DNA from: DATIYF01 sp035517775
Lineage (GTDB): Bacteria > Acidobacteriota > Terriglobia > Terriglobales > Acidobacteriaceae
Direction of reading: 5' to 3'
Assembly (NCBI GenBank): GCA_035517775.1
Contig: DATIYF010000113.1
Span: forward strand, 1-11,030
Length of the DNA: 11,030 bases
Shown here in pieces: positions 1-6,039 of this stretch. Below the pieces are notes generated by a model, which was not told the DNA's origin, did not search any database, and was given only the letters and a program-made list of their open reading frames with translations. Position 1 is the stretch's first letter. The number at the start of each line of letters is the position of its first letter. Position numbers and translations under genes: made by a program.

Positions 1-288
1 ACCCGCGAATGGGCAGCAGACTTGCTGCCCTACGGCATTCGCGTAAACGCCGTAGTTCCGGCCGAGGTGATGACTCCGCTTTACCAGCAGTGGCTCAACA
101 CCTTTGCCGACCCAGAGGCGCAGCTCCAGAAGGTCATCGCCAAAATTCCCCTGGAGAACAGAATGACCACACCTGACGAAATTGCCGCCATGGTGGCTTT
201 TCTTCTCTCCTCGCAGGCCAGCCACATCACCGGCCAGCATTGTTTTGTGGATGGCGGCTATGTTCATCTGGACCGCGCGCTGACCTGA
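1..288 (+). CDS. L-fucose dehydrogenase-type short-chain dehydrogenase (C-terminal part)
   Basis: The frame is open from base 1, so only the last 95 residues are present; the Rossmann glycine motif and the YxxxK catalytic pair must lie left of the window. What is seen is the classical SDR C-terminal half: PYGIRVNAVVPAEVMTPLY after the catalytic helix, a helix with an RMTTPDEIAAMVAFLLS stretch, and the closing strand GQHCFVDGGYVHLDRAL. The P-A-E-V-M-T-P-L-Y variant replaces the commoner PG motif and, with the HLDRAL ending, is what I recall from SDRs encoded beside fucP and annotated as L-fucose dehydrogenase (NAD(P)-dependent oxidation of L-fucose to L-fuconolactone in the cytoplasm). A fucose permease gene begins 15 bases downstream, which supports that substrate. 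The SDR family call is firm; the substrate is inferred from motif and context. Confidence 0.85.
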   Translation, partial: TREWAADLLPYGIRVNAVVPAEVMTPLYQQWLNTFADPEAQLQKVIAKIPLENRMTTPDEIAAMVAFLLSSQASHITGQHCFVDGGYVHLDRALT

Positions 289-303
289 GCCTGTGATGAC
301 GTT

Positions 304-1614
304 ATGACCAAACCCGTTCCCATCACCGAGCGCCGCTATGTGCTTCCGCTGGTGCTGGTCACCAGCCTGTTTTTTCTCTGGGCGCTGGGCGTCAATCTCA
401 ACGACATTCTTATCCCCCACCTCAAAAAGGCCTTCGGCCTCTCCGACTTTCGCTCCTCTTTAATACAGACCGCGTTCTTCGGCGGCTATTTCCTGGCGGC
501 CTTGCCCGCCGGCTGGCTTATGGAACGCATCGGCTACAAGCGCGGCATTCTGGTTGGGTTGCTTACCTGCGCCGTCGGCGCTTTTCTGTTTATTCCCGCG
601 GCTTCCGTCCGGGTGTACGCCTTTTTCCTCTTTGCCCTCTTTGTCATGGCCTGCGGGCAGGGCTTTCTGGAGGTTGCCGCCAATCCCTACGTAACCATTC
701 TGGGCCCGCCCGAAAGCTCCGAGCGCAGGCTGAACCTGGCGCAATCGTTCAATTCTGTGGGCGCCGTGGTGACCCCCATTATCGGCGCCGCCTTCATCCT
801 CACCGGCGTGGACTACTCCCGCAGCCAGTTGGCCGCCATGACTCCGGCCCAACTGGAAGCCTACCGCGCCGCCGAAGCCGGCACGGTGAAGATGCCTTAC
901 CTGGTCATCACCTGCCTGTTTCTGGCGGTGGCCGCGCTCATCTTCTTTGCCCATCTGCCTGAGATTCACGAGCAAGACGGCGATCAGCCGGCGGCTGCCC
1001 CCGGCGGCTTGCGCGGCCTCTTGCCTTACAAGCATTTGCTCAAGGGTGTTCTGGCGCAATTCTTCTACGTCGGCGCCCAGGTGGGGGTGGCCAGCTTTGT
1101 CATTCGCTTCGCCATGTACAACATGGCCGGACTCTCCGATAAGCAGGCCGCCAATTACCTCAAGCTTCATCTGCTTGGCTTCATGATCGGGCGCTTCGCC
1201 GGCTCGGCCATGATGAAGCGCATCGCGCCCTCGCGCCTGCTTTCGATCTTCGGGGTCGCTTCTTTAGCCTGCCTGCTGATCGTGTTGTTCGGCACGGGAG
1301 GCGCCCCCGTCTGGGCCATCGTGCTGATCGGCTTCTTTCACTCCATCATGTTTCCCACGATCTTCGCTCTCAGCATCAAGCATCTCGGCCCCCACACCAA
1401 GCTGGGATCGTCGCTGCTGGTTATGTCCATCATCGGCGGCGCTATCTTCCCCGCCATCATGGGTTACATTTCCGATGCCAGCAATATCCGCTACGCCTTT
1501 GTGGTTCCCTTCATTTGCCACATTTATGTACTCTATTTCGCGGCCAGGGGCTATCGCCCGGCGCTCCATCTTTCCCAGGGAGCGGCGCTGCAAAGCCTTC
1601 CTGTCCAGCACTGA
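304..1614 (+). CDS. fucP: L-fucose:H+ symporter, FucP-type MFS permease
   Basis: This 436-residue protein matches E. coli FucP (438 residues) along its whole length as I remember that sequence. It is an inner-membrane major facilitator protein with about 12 hydrophobic segments and brings L-fucose into the cell with a proton. Conserved blocks include FFLWALGVNLNDILIPH (residues 23-39), GQGFLEVAANPY (118-129), RLNLAQSFNSVGA, QFFYVGAQVGVASFVIR and KLGSSLLVMSIIGGAIFP. Asp34 and Glu123 fall, with a constant offset of 12, on E. coli Asp46 and Glu135, the residues known to be essential for proton-coupled fucose transport. A linker near residues 220-235 separates the two six-helix halves. The ATG at 304 follows the dehydrogenase stop by 15 bases with only a weak ribosome site, so translation is probably coupled. 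Related sugars such as galactose cannot be excluded. Confidence 0.93.
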   Translation: MTKPVPITERRYVLPLVLVTSLFFLWALGVNLNDILIPHLKKAFGLSDFRSSLIQTAFFGGYFLAALPAGWLMERIGYKRGILVGLLTCAVGAFLFIPAASVRVYAFFLFALFVMACGQGFLEVAANPYVTILGPPESSERRLNLAQSFNSVGAVVTPIIGAAFILTGVDYSRSQLAAMTPAQLEAYRAAEAGTVKMPYLVITCLFLAVAALIFFAHLPEIHEQDGDQPAAAPGGLRGLLPYKHLLKGVLAQFFYVGAQVGVASFVIRFAMYNMAGLSDKQAANYLKLHLLGFMIGRFAGSAMMKRIAPSRLLSIFGVASLACLLIVLFGTGGAPVWAIVLIGFFHSIMFPTIFALSIKHLGPHTKLGSSLLVMSIIGGAIFPAIMGYISDASNIRYAFVVPFICHIYVLYFAARGYRPALHLSQGAALQSLPVQH

Positions 1615-1652
1615 AAGCCCGCTGCTTCCGCGCGCCTTCCGGAGGAAGATTC

Positions 1653-2777
1653 ATGACATTGGTCCACCGAAAACTGCGCACCCTGGCCTCTTTTGCCGCG
1701 CTTCTCGCCTCCGGCGCACCCAGAATCCCCGCTCAATCAGCGCCCGCCCCTTCCTCCGGCAAAACCGCCGCCGAGGTTTATAAGAACATCCAGGTGCTCA
1801 AGGAGATCCCCGCCAATCAACTCATTCCCACCATGCAGTTCATCACCGCCTCGCTGGGCGTGCAGTGCGACTTCTGCCACGTGGAAGGCGCCTTCGATAA
1901 GGACGACAAGCAGAGCAAGCAGACCGCGCGCAAAATGATGCAGATGATGTTCGCCATCAATAAAGATAACTTCGACGGCCACCGCCAGGTCACCTGTTAT
2001 TCCTGCCATCGCGGCGCCCACAAGCCGGTAGCCATTCCCATCATCAGCGAAGCCGCTCCGCCGCCCTCCATTCCGGCGGAGCACGAAGCCGCAAGCAGCG
2101 CGGCTTTACCTGCGGCGGACGCCATCCTGAGCAAGTATCTGCAAGCGGCCGGGGGCGCCGAGGCCATCTCTCATATTTCAACCCGAGTTCAGACGGGCAC
2201 CCTGAACGTCGGCCCGCAGCAGTTTCCCGTAAAGATCATCAGCAAAATGCCGCGCCAGCAGGTCATGATCGTGCAATTTCCGCGCGGAGAGAGCCGCACC
2301 GTCTCCAACGGGCATACGGGATGGCTCAGCATGCCCGGTCGTCCCACCCTCACCATGAGCGCCTCCGAGGCCGACGCCGCGGCAATGGACGCCGATCTCC
2401 ACCTGCCCGCCGTCCTCAGCGGCCTGTTCGAGAAACTCACCGTCAAGCCGGGCGAAAAAATAGACGGCCGCGACGTCTATATGGTGGAAGGAACGCGAAG
2501 CGGTCTGCCCCCGGTTCAGCTCTATTTTGATGAAAACTCTGGAATGCTGCTGCGAGAGGTCCGCTACGTGGAGACGCCGCTCGGTCTCAATCCCACCCAG
2601 ATTGATTATTCCGATTATCGCGCGGCCGATGGTGTGAAGATTCCATTTCGCTGGACCATCGCCCGCCCCAACGCCCGCTTCACCATTCAGATTGACCAGG
2701 TCGAGCAAAACCATCCGGTGCAGAGCGAGCAATTTCAAGAGCCCGCTCCCAGCGTTTCGCCGAGCGGCCGGCACTGA
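1653..2777 (+). CDS. Secreted dihaem c-type cytochrome (reaction-centre cytochrome-like) with LolA-like C-terminal domain
   Basis: I chose the ATG at 1653 because GGAGGAAG lies at 1641-1648; a longer reading would overlap fucP. The 374-residue product starts with a basic and hydrophobic signal peptide (about residues 1-28, ending near PAQS). Two haem c sites follow, CDFCH at 72-76 and CYSCH at 115-119. The setting IPTMQFITASLGVQCDFCH resembles the photosynthetic reaction-centre cytochrome c family, where a Met on the preceding helix is the sixth haem ligand; Met61 and Met98 or Met99 are the candidates here. The reaction-centre subunit has four haems, so this is a half-size version, a type I know from non-phototrophic Acidobacteriota. 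A proline-rich linker (about 130-150) leads to a second domain (about 158-370) with the LPPVQLYFDENSGMLLR and YSDYRAADGVKIPFRW pattern of outer-membrane lipoprotein-sorting-like (LolA/LolB fold) proteins. It probably acts in periplasmic electron transfer; partner unknown. It lies 38 bases after fucP with no visible metabolic link. Confidence 0.85.
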   Translation: MTLVHRKLRTLASFAALLASGAPRIPAQSAPAPSSGKTAAEVYKNIQVLKEIPANQLIPTMQFITASLGVQCDFCHVEGAFDKDDKQSKQTARKMMQMMFAINKDNFDGHRQVTCYSCHRGAHKPVAIPIISEAAPPPSIPAEHEAASSAALPAADAILSKYLQAAGGAEAISHISTRVQTGTLNVGPQQFPVKIISKMPRQQVMIVQFPRGESRTVSNGHTGWLSMPGRPTLTMSASEADAAAMDADLHLPAVLSGLFEKLTVKPGEKIDGRDVYMVEGTRSGLPPVQLYFDENSGMLLREVRYVETPLGLNPTQIDYSDYRAADGVKIPFRWTIARPNARFTIQIDQVEQNHPVQSEQFQEPAPSVSPSGRH

Positions 2778-3142
2778 GAAGCTGCCTCATAGATCGGCTT
2801 AGGACGCCGGGCACGGCGAGACGTGGAGCATCCGCCATTTCGATCAGGGGCAAGAACTACCCCACGAAGGTGGCGGAACGGCGCTGACCAATGTGAAACA
2901 TTTCTTTCCCTTATGGGCCCATTCTCCACCTTGTCAGCCTTCCCGCGATTGTTCGTATCATTCTGATTACACTAGGCTTGCACGGCTGCCAGCAATTTTC
3001 CCTCGCGATGGACGCCCAAGTGCAATCCCTCCTGTATCGGGGCAAATTCCGGCAGTCAGCGGTTTGCTCTCGCCTCCTCCATACGTTTTTAACCCTCCGG
3101 CTGAGCCAGCCGAGGAATCAACCGACAGGAGGAGGCATTAAG
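2778..3142 (+). other. Gene-free leader between the cytochrome and the small repeat gene
   Basis: About 365 bases with no convincing gene. Reading frames here are short and rich in Pro, Ser and Arg and look accidental. A 5-base-pair stem (CGCCG/CGGCG, 2805-2818) just after the cytochrome stop lacks a T run, so I do not call it a terminator. No clear sigma70 promoter could be assigned. The right half (from about 3028) holds two pyrimidine-rich segments complementary to the Shine-Dalgarno sequence of the next gene, and a small bulged hairpin (3094-3115) between one of them and that site. Confidence 0.5.
3028..3136 (+). promoter_or_regulatory. Candidate translational control leader: two anti-Shine-Dalgarno segments
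   Basis: The ribosome site of the small gene at 3143 is GGAGGAGGC (3128-3136). Its exact reverse complement GCCTCCTCC occurs at 3072-3080, giving 9 uninterrupted base pairs. A second segment, CCTCCTGT at 3028-3035, is the exact reverse complement of ACAGGAGG at 3125-3132 (8 base pairs) and would compete for the same bases. Between the first segment and the ribosome site lies a bulged hairpin, CCTC-c-GGCT / AGCC-GAGG (3094-3115), which is compatible with the outer pairing. Together they could hide the ribosome site. The pairings are seen directly; the regulatory role is inferred, and pyrimidine runs complementary to a purine-rich site can arise by chance. Confidence 0.4.
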
Positions 3143-3343
3143 GTGCAGAAGGAAGATCACAAGACCGCGGTGGAATCTCCGCTTCGCATTGAAAGCATCC
3201 GCATCGAAAGCATCGAAGAGCGGATGGAGAGTATTCGGATTGAGAGTATTGAAGAATTGCTGAGGGAGCGCGGGTTCTTCGACACCCTCAGCCTCGAAGA
3301 ATTGAACGGCACGGCGAAGAACGACGCCGTGCTGGTGAGCTGA
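3143..3343 (+). CDS. Small protein with a duplicated 12-residue RIESI/RMESI unit, function unknown
   Basis: I chose GTG at 3143 because AGGAGGAGGC (3127-3136) lies about 6 bases upstream; in-frame starts further left (ATG 3008, TTG 2978) would put this purine-rich site inside the gene and have no comparable site. The product has 66 residues, is highly charged, and has no signal peptide or membrane segment. Residues 15-26 (RIESIRIESIEE) are repeated at 27-38 with a single change (I to M), so the core is four RIESI-like pentads with EE spacers, followed by LLRERGFFDTLSLEEL and a short tail ending DAVLVS. Eleven of the 12 codon pairs differ between the units and ten of those differences are synonymous, which suggests selection on the peptide. 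I do not recognise a family. It converges on the ABC ATPase gene with 8 bases between stops. That it is a real gene is likely but not certain. Confidence 0.6.
   Translation: MQKEDHKTAVESPLRIESIRIESIEERMESIRIESIEELLRERGFFDTLSLEELNGTAKNDAVLVS
3297..3334 (-). terminator. Possible intrinsic terminator of the adaptor-ATPase operon, inside the small gene
   Basis: CGGCACGGCG (3307-3316) and CGCCGTGCTG (3325-3334) form a 10-base-pair stem, perfect except for one G-T pair, with an 8-base loop. Read on the minus strand it lies 18 bases after the ATPase stop and is followed by a moderately T-rich stretch, TTCAATTCTTC. It lies in the C-terminal coding part of the oppositely directed small gene. The stem is clear; the weak T run makes terminator activity uncertain. 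Confidence 0.35.
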
Positions 3344-3351
3344 AGCCGGTC

Positions 3352-4140
3352 TTAGCTGCGCCGCGGCTTGTGGTTGGTCACATCGCGCTCGATCACGCCA
3401 TCTTTGATGTGAATCATGCGGTGGGCGTACTCGGCGATATCGTGCTCGTGGGTCACCAGCACGATGGTATTGCCCTCGGCGTGCAGCCGGTCGAACAGCG
3501 CCATAATCTCGCTGCCAGTCTGCGAATCCAGGTTTCCCGTGGGTTCATCCGCCAGAATAATCGAAGGGCGATTCACCAGCGCCCGCGCAATGGCTACGCG
3601 CTGCCTCTGCCCTCCGGAAAGCTCGTTCGGCTTGTGCATCATGCGTGAGCCCATTCCCACCGCGGTCAGCGATTCCTTGGCGCGCTCCTCGCGTTCGTCG
3701 GCGGCAATGCCCGCATAAATCAGCGGCAATTCCACGTTGTGCAGGGCGGTCGCCCGCGCCAGCAGGTTGAAGGTCTGAAAAACGAAGCCGATCTCCTTGT
3801 TGCGGATGTGGGCAAGCTCGTCATCGTCCAGCTCGCTGACCAGTTGCTGGTTCAGCCAATATTGCCCCTGGCTGGGCGTATCCAGGCAGCCGATCAGGTT
3901 CATCAGCGTAGATTTGCCCGAGCCGGATGGCCCCATGATGGCCACGTATTCATTGCGCTGGATGCGCAGGTTCACGCCCCGCAGCGCATGCACCTGCTGC
4001 TCCGAACCCATGTCATAGGTCTTCCATAGGTTCTGCGTGGCGATCATGCATGAGTCGGGCGGAGCGGACACCTCGGGCTGCGTGAAATTGATGACTTCGG
4101 CGGTTGCCATTTTCCTCTGCTCCTGACTTTCCTGGGACAC
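3352..4140 (-). CDS. MacB/LolD-type ABC transporter ATP-binding protein
   Basis: A 262-residue cytoplasmic ATPase with every motif of an active ABC nucleotide-binding domain: Walker A GPSGSGKST (70-78), Q-loop Gln122 in FQTFNLL, signature LSGGQ (174-178), Walker B IILADE with catalytic Glu199, D-loop NLDS, and H-loop His231. The NKEIGFVFQTFNLL and ARATALHNVELPLIYAG segments are typical of the MacB/LolD/FtsE subfamily, which powers mechanotransmission or lipoprotein and peptide export rather than ordinary uptake. It lies 87 bases downstream of a MacA/HlyD-type adaptor on the same strand, so the two probably form one operon. No permease follows: the next gene is convergent and 8 bases away. Two starts are possible, ATG 4140 (GGAG seven bases upstream) and ATG 4110 (AGAGGAAA just upstream); the first 30 residues lie before the conserved fold, so either would work. 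The exported substrate is unknown. Confidence 0.93.
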   Translation of the reverse strand: MSQESQEQRKMATAEVINFTQPEVSAPPDSCMIATQNLWKTYDMGSEQQVHALRGVNLRIQRNEYVAIMGPSGSGKSTLMNLIGCLDTPSQGQYWLNQQLVSELDDDELAHIRNKEIGFVFQTFNLLARATALHNVELPLIYAGIAADEREERAKESLTAVGMGSRMMHKPNELSGGQRQRVAIARALVNRPSIILADEPTGNLDSQTGSEIMALFDRLHAEGNTIVLVTHEHDIAEYAHRMIHIKDGVIERDVTNHKPRRS

Positions 4141-4227
4141 TCACCCGCTCCCATTGCCTGCCTGTTGGACGAATCACTTGGGCGAAGGTCACAGAAGCGG
4201 TTGCCGCCTGTGGCCCCTCGCCTCTGC

Positions 4228-5616
4228 CTACGAGGTTTCCTCTTCCTTCGCGGGCAGCGAATTATCCACCTTCACCCCCGCGCCCGGCCGTATGGTGCGC
4301 AGCACCTTATAGCTGCCGGTGATTACCTGGTCGCCTGATTTCAGCCCGCTCAGCACTTCGATGTCGGTGGTGCCGTAAATGCCGGTGGTGACCGGCACAA
4401 ATTCCGCCCGCCGGTCGCGGATTACGAACACACCCTGAATTTCCTTGTCGCTCTTTTTCGCCGTGGCGGAGTCCGGCGGCGGTGCGGCTTCCACCGATCC
4501 CTTGCCGGTCTTGACCGGAATCAGGTCCGAGGGCCGGCGGATGGTGAGCGCCTGAATGGGAATTGCCAGCGCCTGGCTGCGCGTGGCGGTGGTGATCTTG
4601 GCCGTCGCCGATAAGCCCGGCCGCAGGTTCGCCGGCGGGTTCTGCAGAGTCACCACCACCTTGAAGTCCTTGGCCTCTTCGCTGGCCGTGGTCTGCTGCG
4701 ATGTGGAAACGCCGGTGGAGCGCACGATGGCGTTGTCCCCGATTTCCGTCACCACCGCCTTGAAGGTCTTGTCGGGAATGGCGTCAATGCTTACCTCCGC
4801 CGGCTGGCCCAGCCGCACGTTGATGATGTCGGTTTCATCCACCATGACTTCGGCGGTGATGACTGACATATCGGCCAGAGTCATCAGCGTGCTGCCGGGC
4901 GAATTCTGAATGCCGATGACCACGGTTTCGCCTTCCCGCACCGGCAGATTGGTGATCATGCCGTCAAAAGGCGCGGCGTAGGTGGTTTTCTGCAGAACAT
5001 CATCGGCGTGCACCAGGTTGGCGCGCGCCTGGGCAATGTGCCGCTCGGCGGAATCTTTCTGCGCCTGGGCCTGCGCCACCTGCGCCCGCGCCTGCGCCAG
5101 CCCGGCGTCGGCGGTCTGCCAGGCGGCTTTCTGGCTGTCATAATCGGATTTCGCAATCAGCGCATCTTTGTACAAGCCCTGCGCCCGCGACCAGTCGAGC
5201 TTCGCCTTGTCCTGGTCGGCGCGCGCCTTGGTCAGGCTGGCCTGCGCCGTCTTGAGCGCCGCCTCGGCCGCCATGGCGTCGGTCTGCGCCGCTTCCAGCG
5301 AAGCCCGCGTGGCGTTCACGTCGGCAGTGGGCTGCACGTTTTCAATCTGCGCCAGCATCTGTCCCTTGGTTACCTGGTCGCCTTCCTTCACGTATAGCCG
5401 GGTAATCTTGCCGAAAGCGTTAGCTCCGATGTTCACATAATTCTTGGGTTTGACCTCGCCCGAGGCGCTGACCACGGCCGCCAGGTCCATGCGCTGCACC
5501 TTGCCCGTCTGCACCGTCACCACATTCTTGCGGCTCTGGTAAACCGTGAAGCCGATAATGGCCAGCAACACCACCGCGATGGCCGCACCAATTCCGATCT
5601 TTTTCCAAGTGCTCAT
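4228..5616 (-). CDS. MacA/HlyD-type periplasmic adaptor (membrane fusion protein) subunit
   Basis: A 462-residue RND/ABC efflux adaptor. From the ATG at 5616 (AGGATGG upstream), residues 1-6 are cytoplasmic and about 7-26 form the single inner-membrane anchor. A split lipoyl-like domain follows (KITRLYVKEGDQVTKGQMLAQIEN, about 70-93). Next is a long Ala/Gln/Lys-rich helical hairpin (about 100-205) that should form the coiled coil reaching toward an outer-membrane channel, and then the second lipoyl half (AAPFDGMITNLPVREGETV). The beta-barrel and membrane-proximal domains fill the rest, with an Ala-Pro-Lys-rich insert near 375-395. The product would be periplasmic and would link an inner-membrane ABC permease to an outer-membrane exit duct. 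A GTG at 5646 would add 10 residues but has a poor ribosome site. It is first in a probable operon with the ATPase gene. The family is certain; the cargo is unknown. Confidence 0.93.
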   Translation of the reverse strand: MSTWKKIGIGAAIAVVLLAIIGFTVYQSRKNVVTVQTGKVQRMDLAAVVSASGEVKPKNYVNIGANAFGKITRLYVKEGDQVTKGQMLAQIENVQPTADVNATRASLEAAQTDAMAAEAALKTAQASLTKARADQDKAKLDWSRAQGLYKDALIAKSDYDSQKAAWQTADAGLAQARAQVAQAQAQKDSAERHIAQARANLVHADDVLQKTTYAAPFDGMITNLPVREGETVVIGIQNSPGSTLMTLADMSVITAEVMVDETDIINVRLGQPAEVSIDAIPDKTFKAVVTEIGDNAIVRSTGVSTSQQTTASEEAKDFKVVVTLQNPPANLRPGLSATAKITTATRSQALAIPIQALTIRRPSDLIPVKTGKGSVEAAPPPDSATAKKSDKEIQGVFVIRDRRAEFVPVTTGIYGTTDIEVLSGLKSGDQVITGSYKVLRTIRPGAGVKVDNSLPAKEEETS

Positions 5617-5831
5617 TTCCATCCTGATGTGCGGGAAATGCCGCACGAACCTGGCGCCGGAGGGGATGAAGGGGCTGCGGGATAATCCGCGCTACTGGCC
5701 GCAGCAACGCCTTCCTGCCCAGTTGTACGCTGACGGGTTGCACGTCCTGAGATACGACGCGGGCGCCGCAAAAGTTCCCCCGGCGCGCCGCCAACGCTTG
5801 CGGTCCCGAGCGCGAAGAACGACCGCCCCTG

Positions 5832-5862
5832 ATTATAGCTCGGGGAAGCCCCTGGCTGTCTT
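5832..5862 (-). promoter_or_regulatory. Candidate sigma70-type promoter for the adaptor-ATPase operon
   Basis: On the minus strand a consensus -10 box TATAAT lies at 5837-5832. AAGACA at 5862-5857 is a possible -35 box, four of six matches, with a longer than ideal 19-base spacer. Transcription would start near 5825 and leave a leader of about 200 bases before the start at 5616. The -10 match is strong; the -35 is weak. Confidence 0.4.
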
Positions 5863-5975
5863 TTCCCGCCCCTGCTTTTGCCGGCAGCACACCCGCGCCG
5901 GGGCGCCCGGCCGGCCGGCCGCAATCCATTTGCCACCCATTACTTAGCGGGACGCCCGGCGGGCTGGTAATCTGT

Positions 5976-6004
5976 TTGCCTTCGGCCCGCTAAAGTCATA
6001 AAAT
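5976..6004 (+). promoter_or_regulatory. Candidate sigma70-type promoter for the GWxTD operon
   Basis: TTGCCT (5976-5981, four of six -35 matches) and TAAAAT (5999-6004, five of six -10 matches) are separated by exactly 17 bases. Transcription would begin around 6011, about 30 bases before the ATG at 6040, with AAGGAG at 6024-6029 as ribosome site. The 8-base inverted repeat TTAGCGGG (5944-5951) / CCCGCTAA (5986-5993) straddles the -35 box, and its right arm lies between -35 and -10, a usual place for a repressor site. Confidence 0.5.
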
Positions 6005-6039
6005 GTTTCCACTTAGGCTGGCCAAGGAGTGCCTCGTCT

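Larger units (their letters stand above)
5617..6039. other. Divergent control region between the adaptor operon and the GWxTD operon
   Basis: About 420 bases with no convincing gene; the frames crossing it are Arg- and Pro-rich shadows. It contains a candidate minus-strand promoter (5832-5862) that would leave the adaptor mRNA a leader of roughly 200 bases, a GGCCGG-repeat palindrome (5909-5920), and a candidate plus-strand promoter (5976-6004) flanked by an 8-base inverted repeat. Confidence 0.6.

Noticed and set aside
1515..1652. N-terminal extension of the cytochrome gene overlapping fucP by about 100 bases
   Set aside because: The ATG at 1653 has a near-perfect Shine-Dalgarno (GGAGGAAG, 1641-1648) and begins a normal signal peptide; the extension is Pro/Arg-rich and reads in another frame of fucP.
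2805..2818. Terminator after the cytochrome gene
   Set aside because: Only a 5-base-pair stem and no T run follows it.
2893..3141. 82-residue plus-strand frame ahead of the small gene
   Set aside because: Pro/Ser/Arg-rich composition, no ribosome site, no recognisable motif; it overlaps the probable leader of the gene at 3143.
2978..3142. Longer version of the small gene starting at TTG 2978 or ATG 3008
   Set aside because: It would place the strong AGGAGGAGGC site inside the gene, and the added residues look random; kept only as an alternative.
3143..3343. Small gene as a RiPP (modified peptide) precursor exported by the neighbouring ABC pair
   Set aside because: The tail has no Cys, few Ser or Thr, no Gly-Gly type cleavage site, and no maturation enzyme is nearby; the gene is also on the opposite strand from the transporter genes.
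3339..3356. Bidirectional terminator spanning the two convergent stop codons
   Set aside because: The possible stem GCTGAAG/TCTTAGC contains two G-T pairs and a mismatch, too weak to support.
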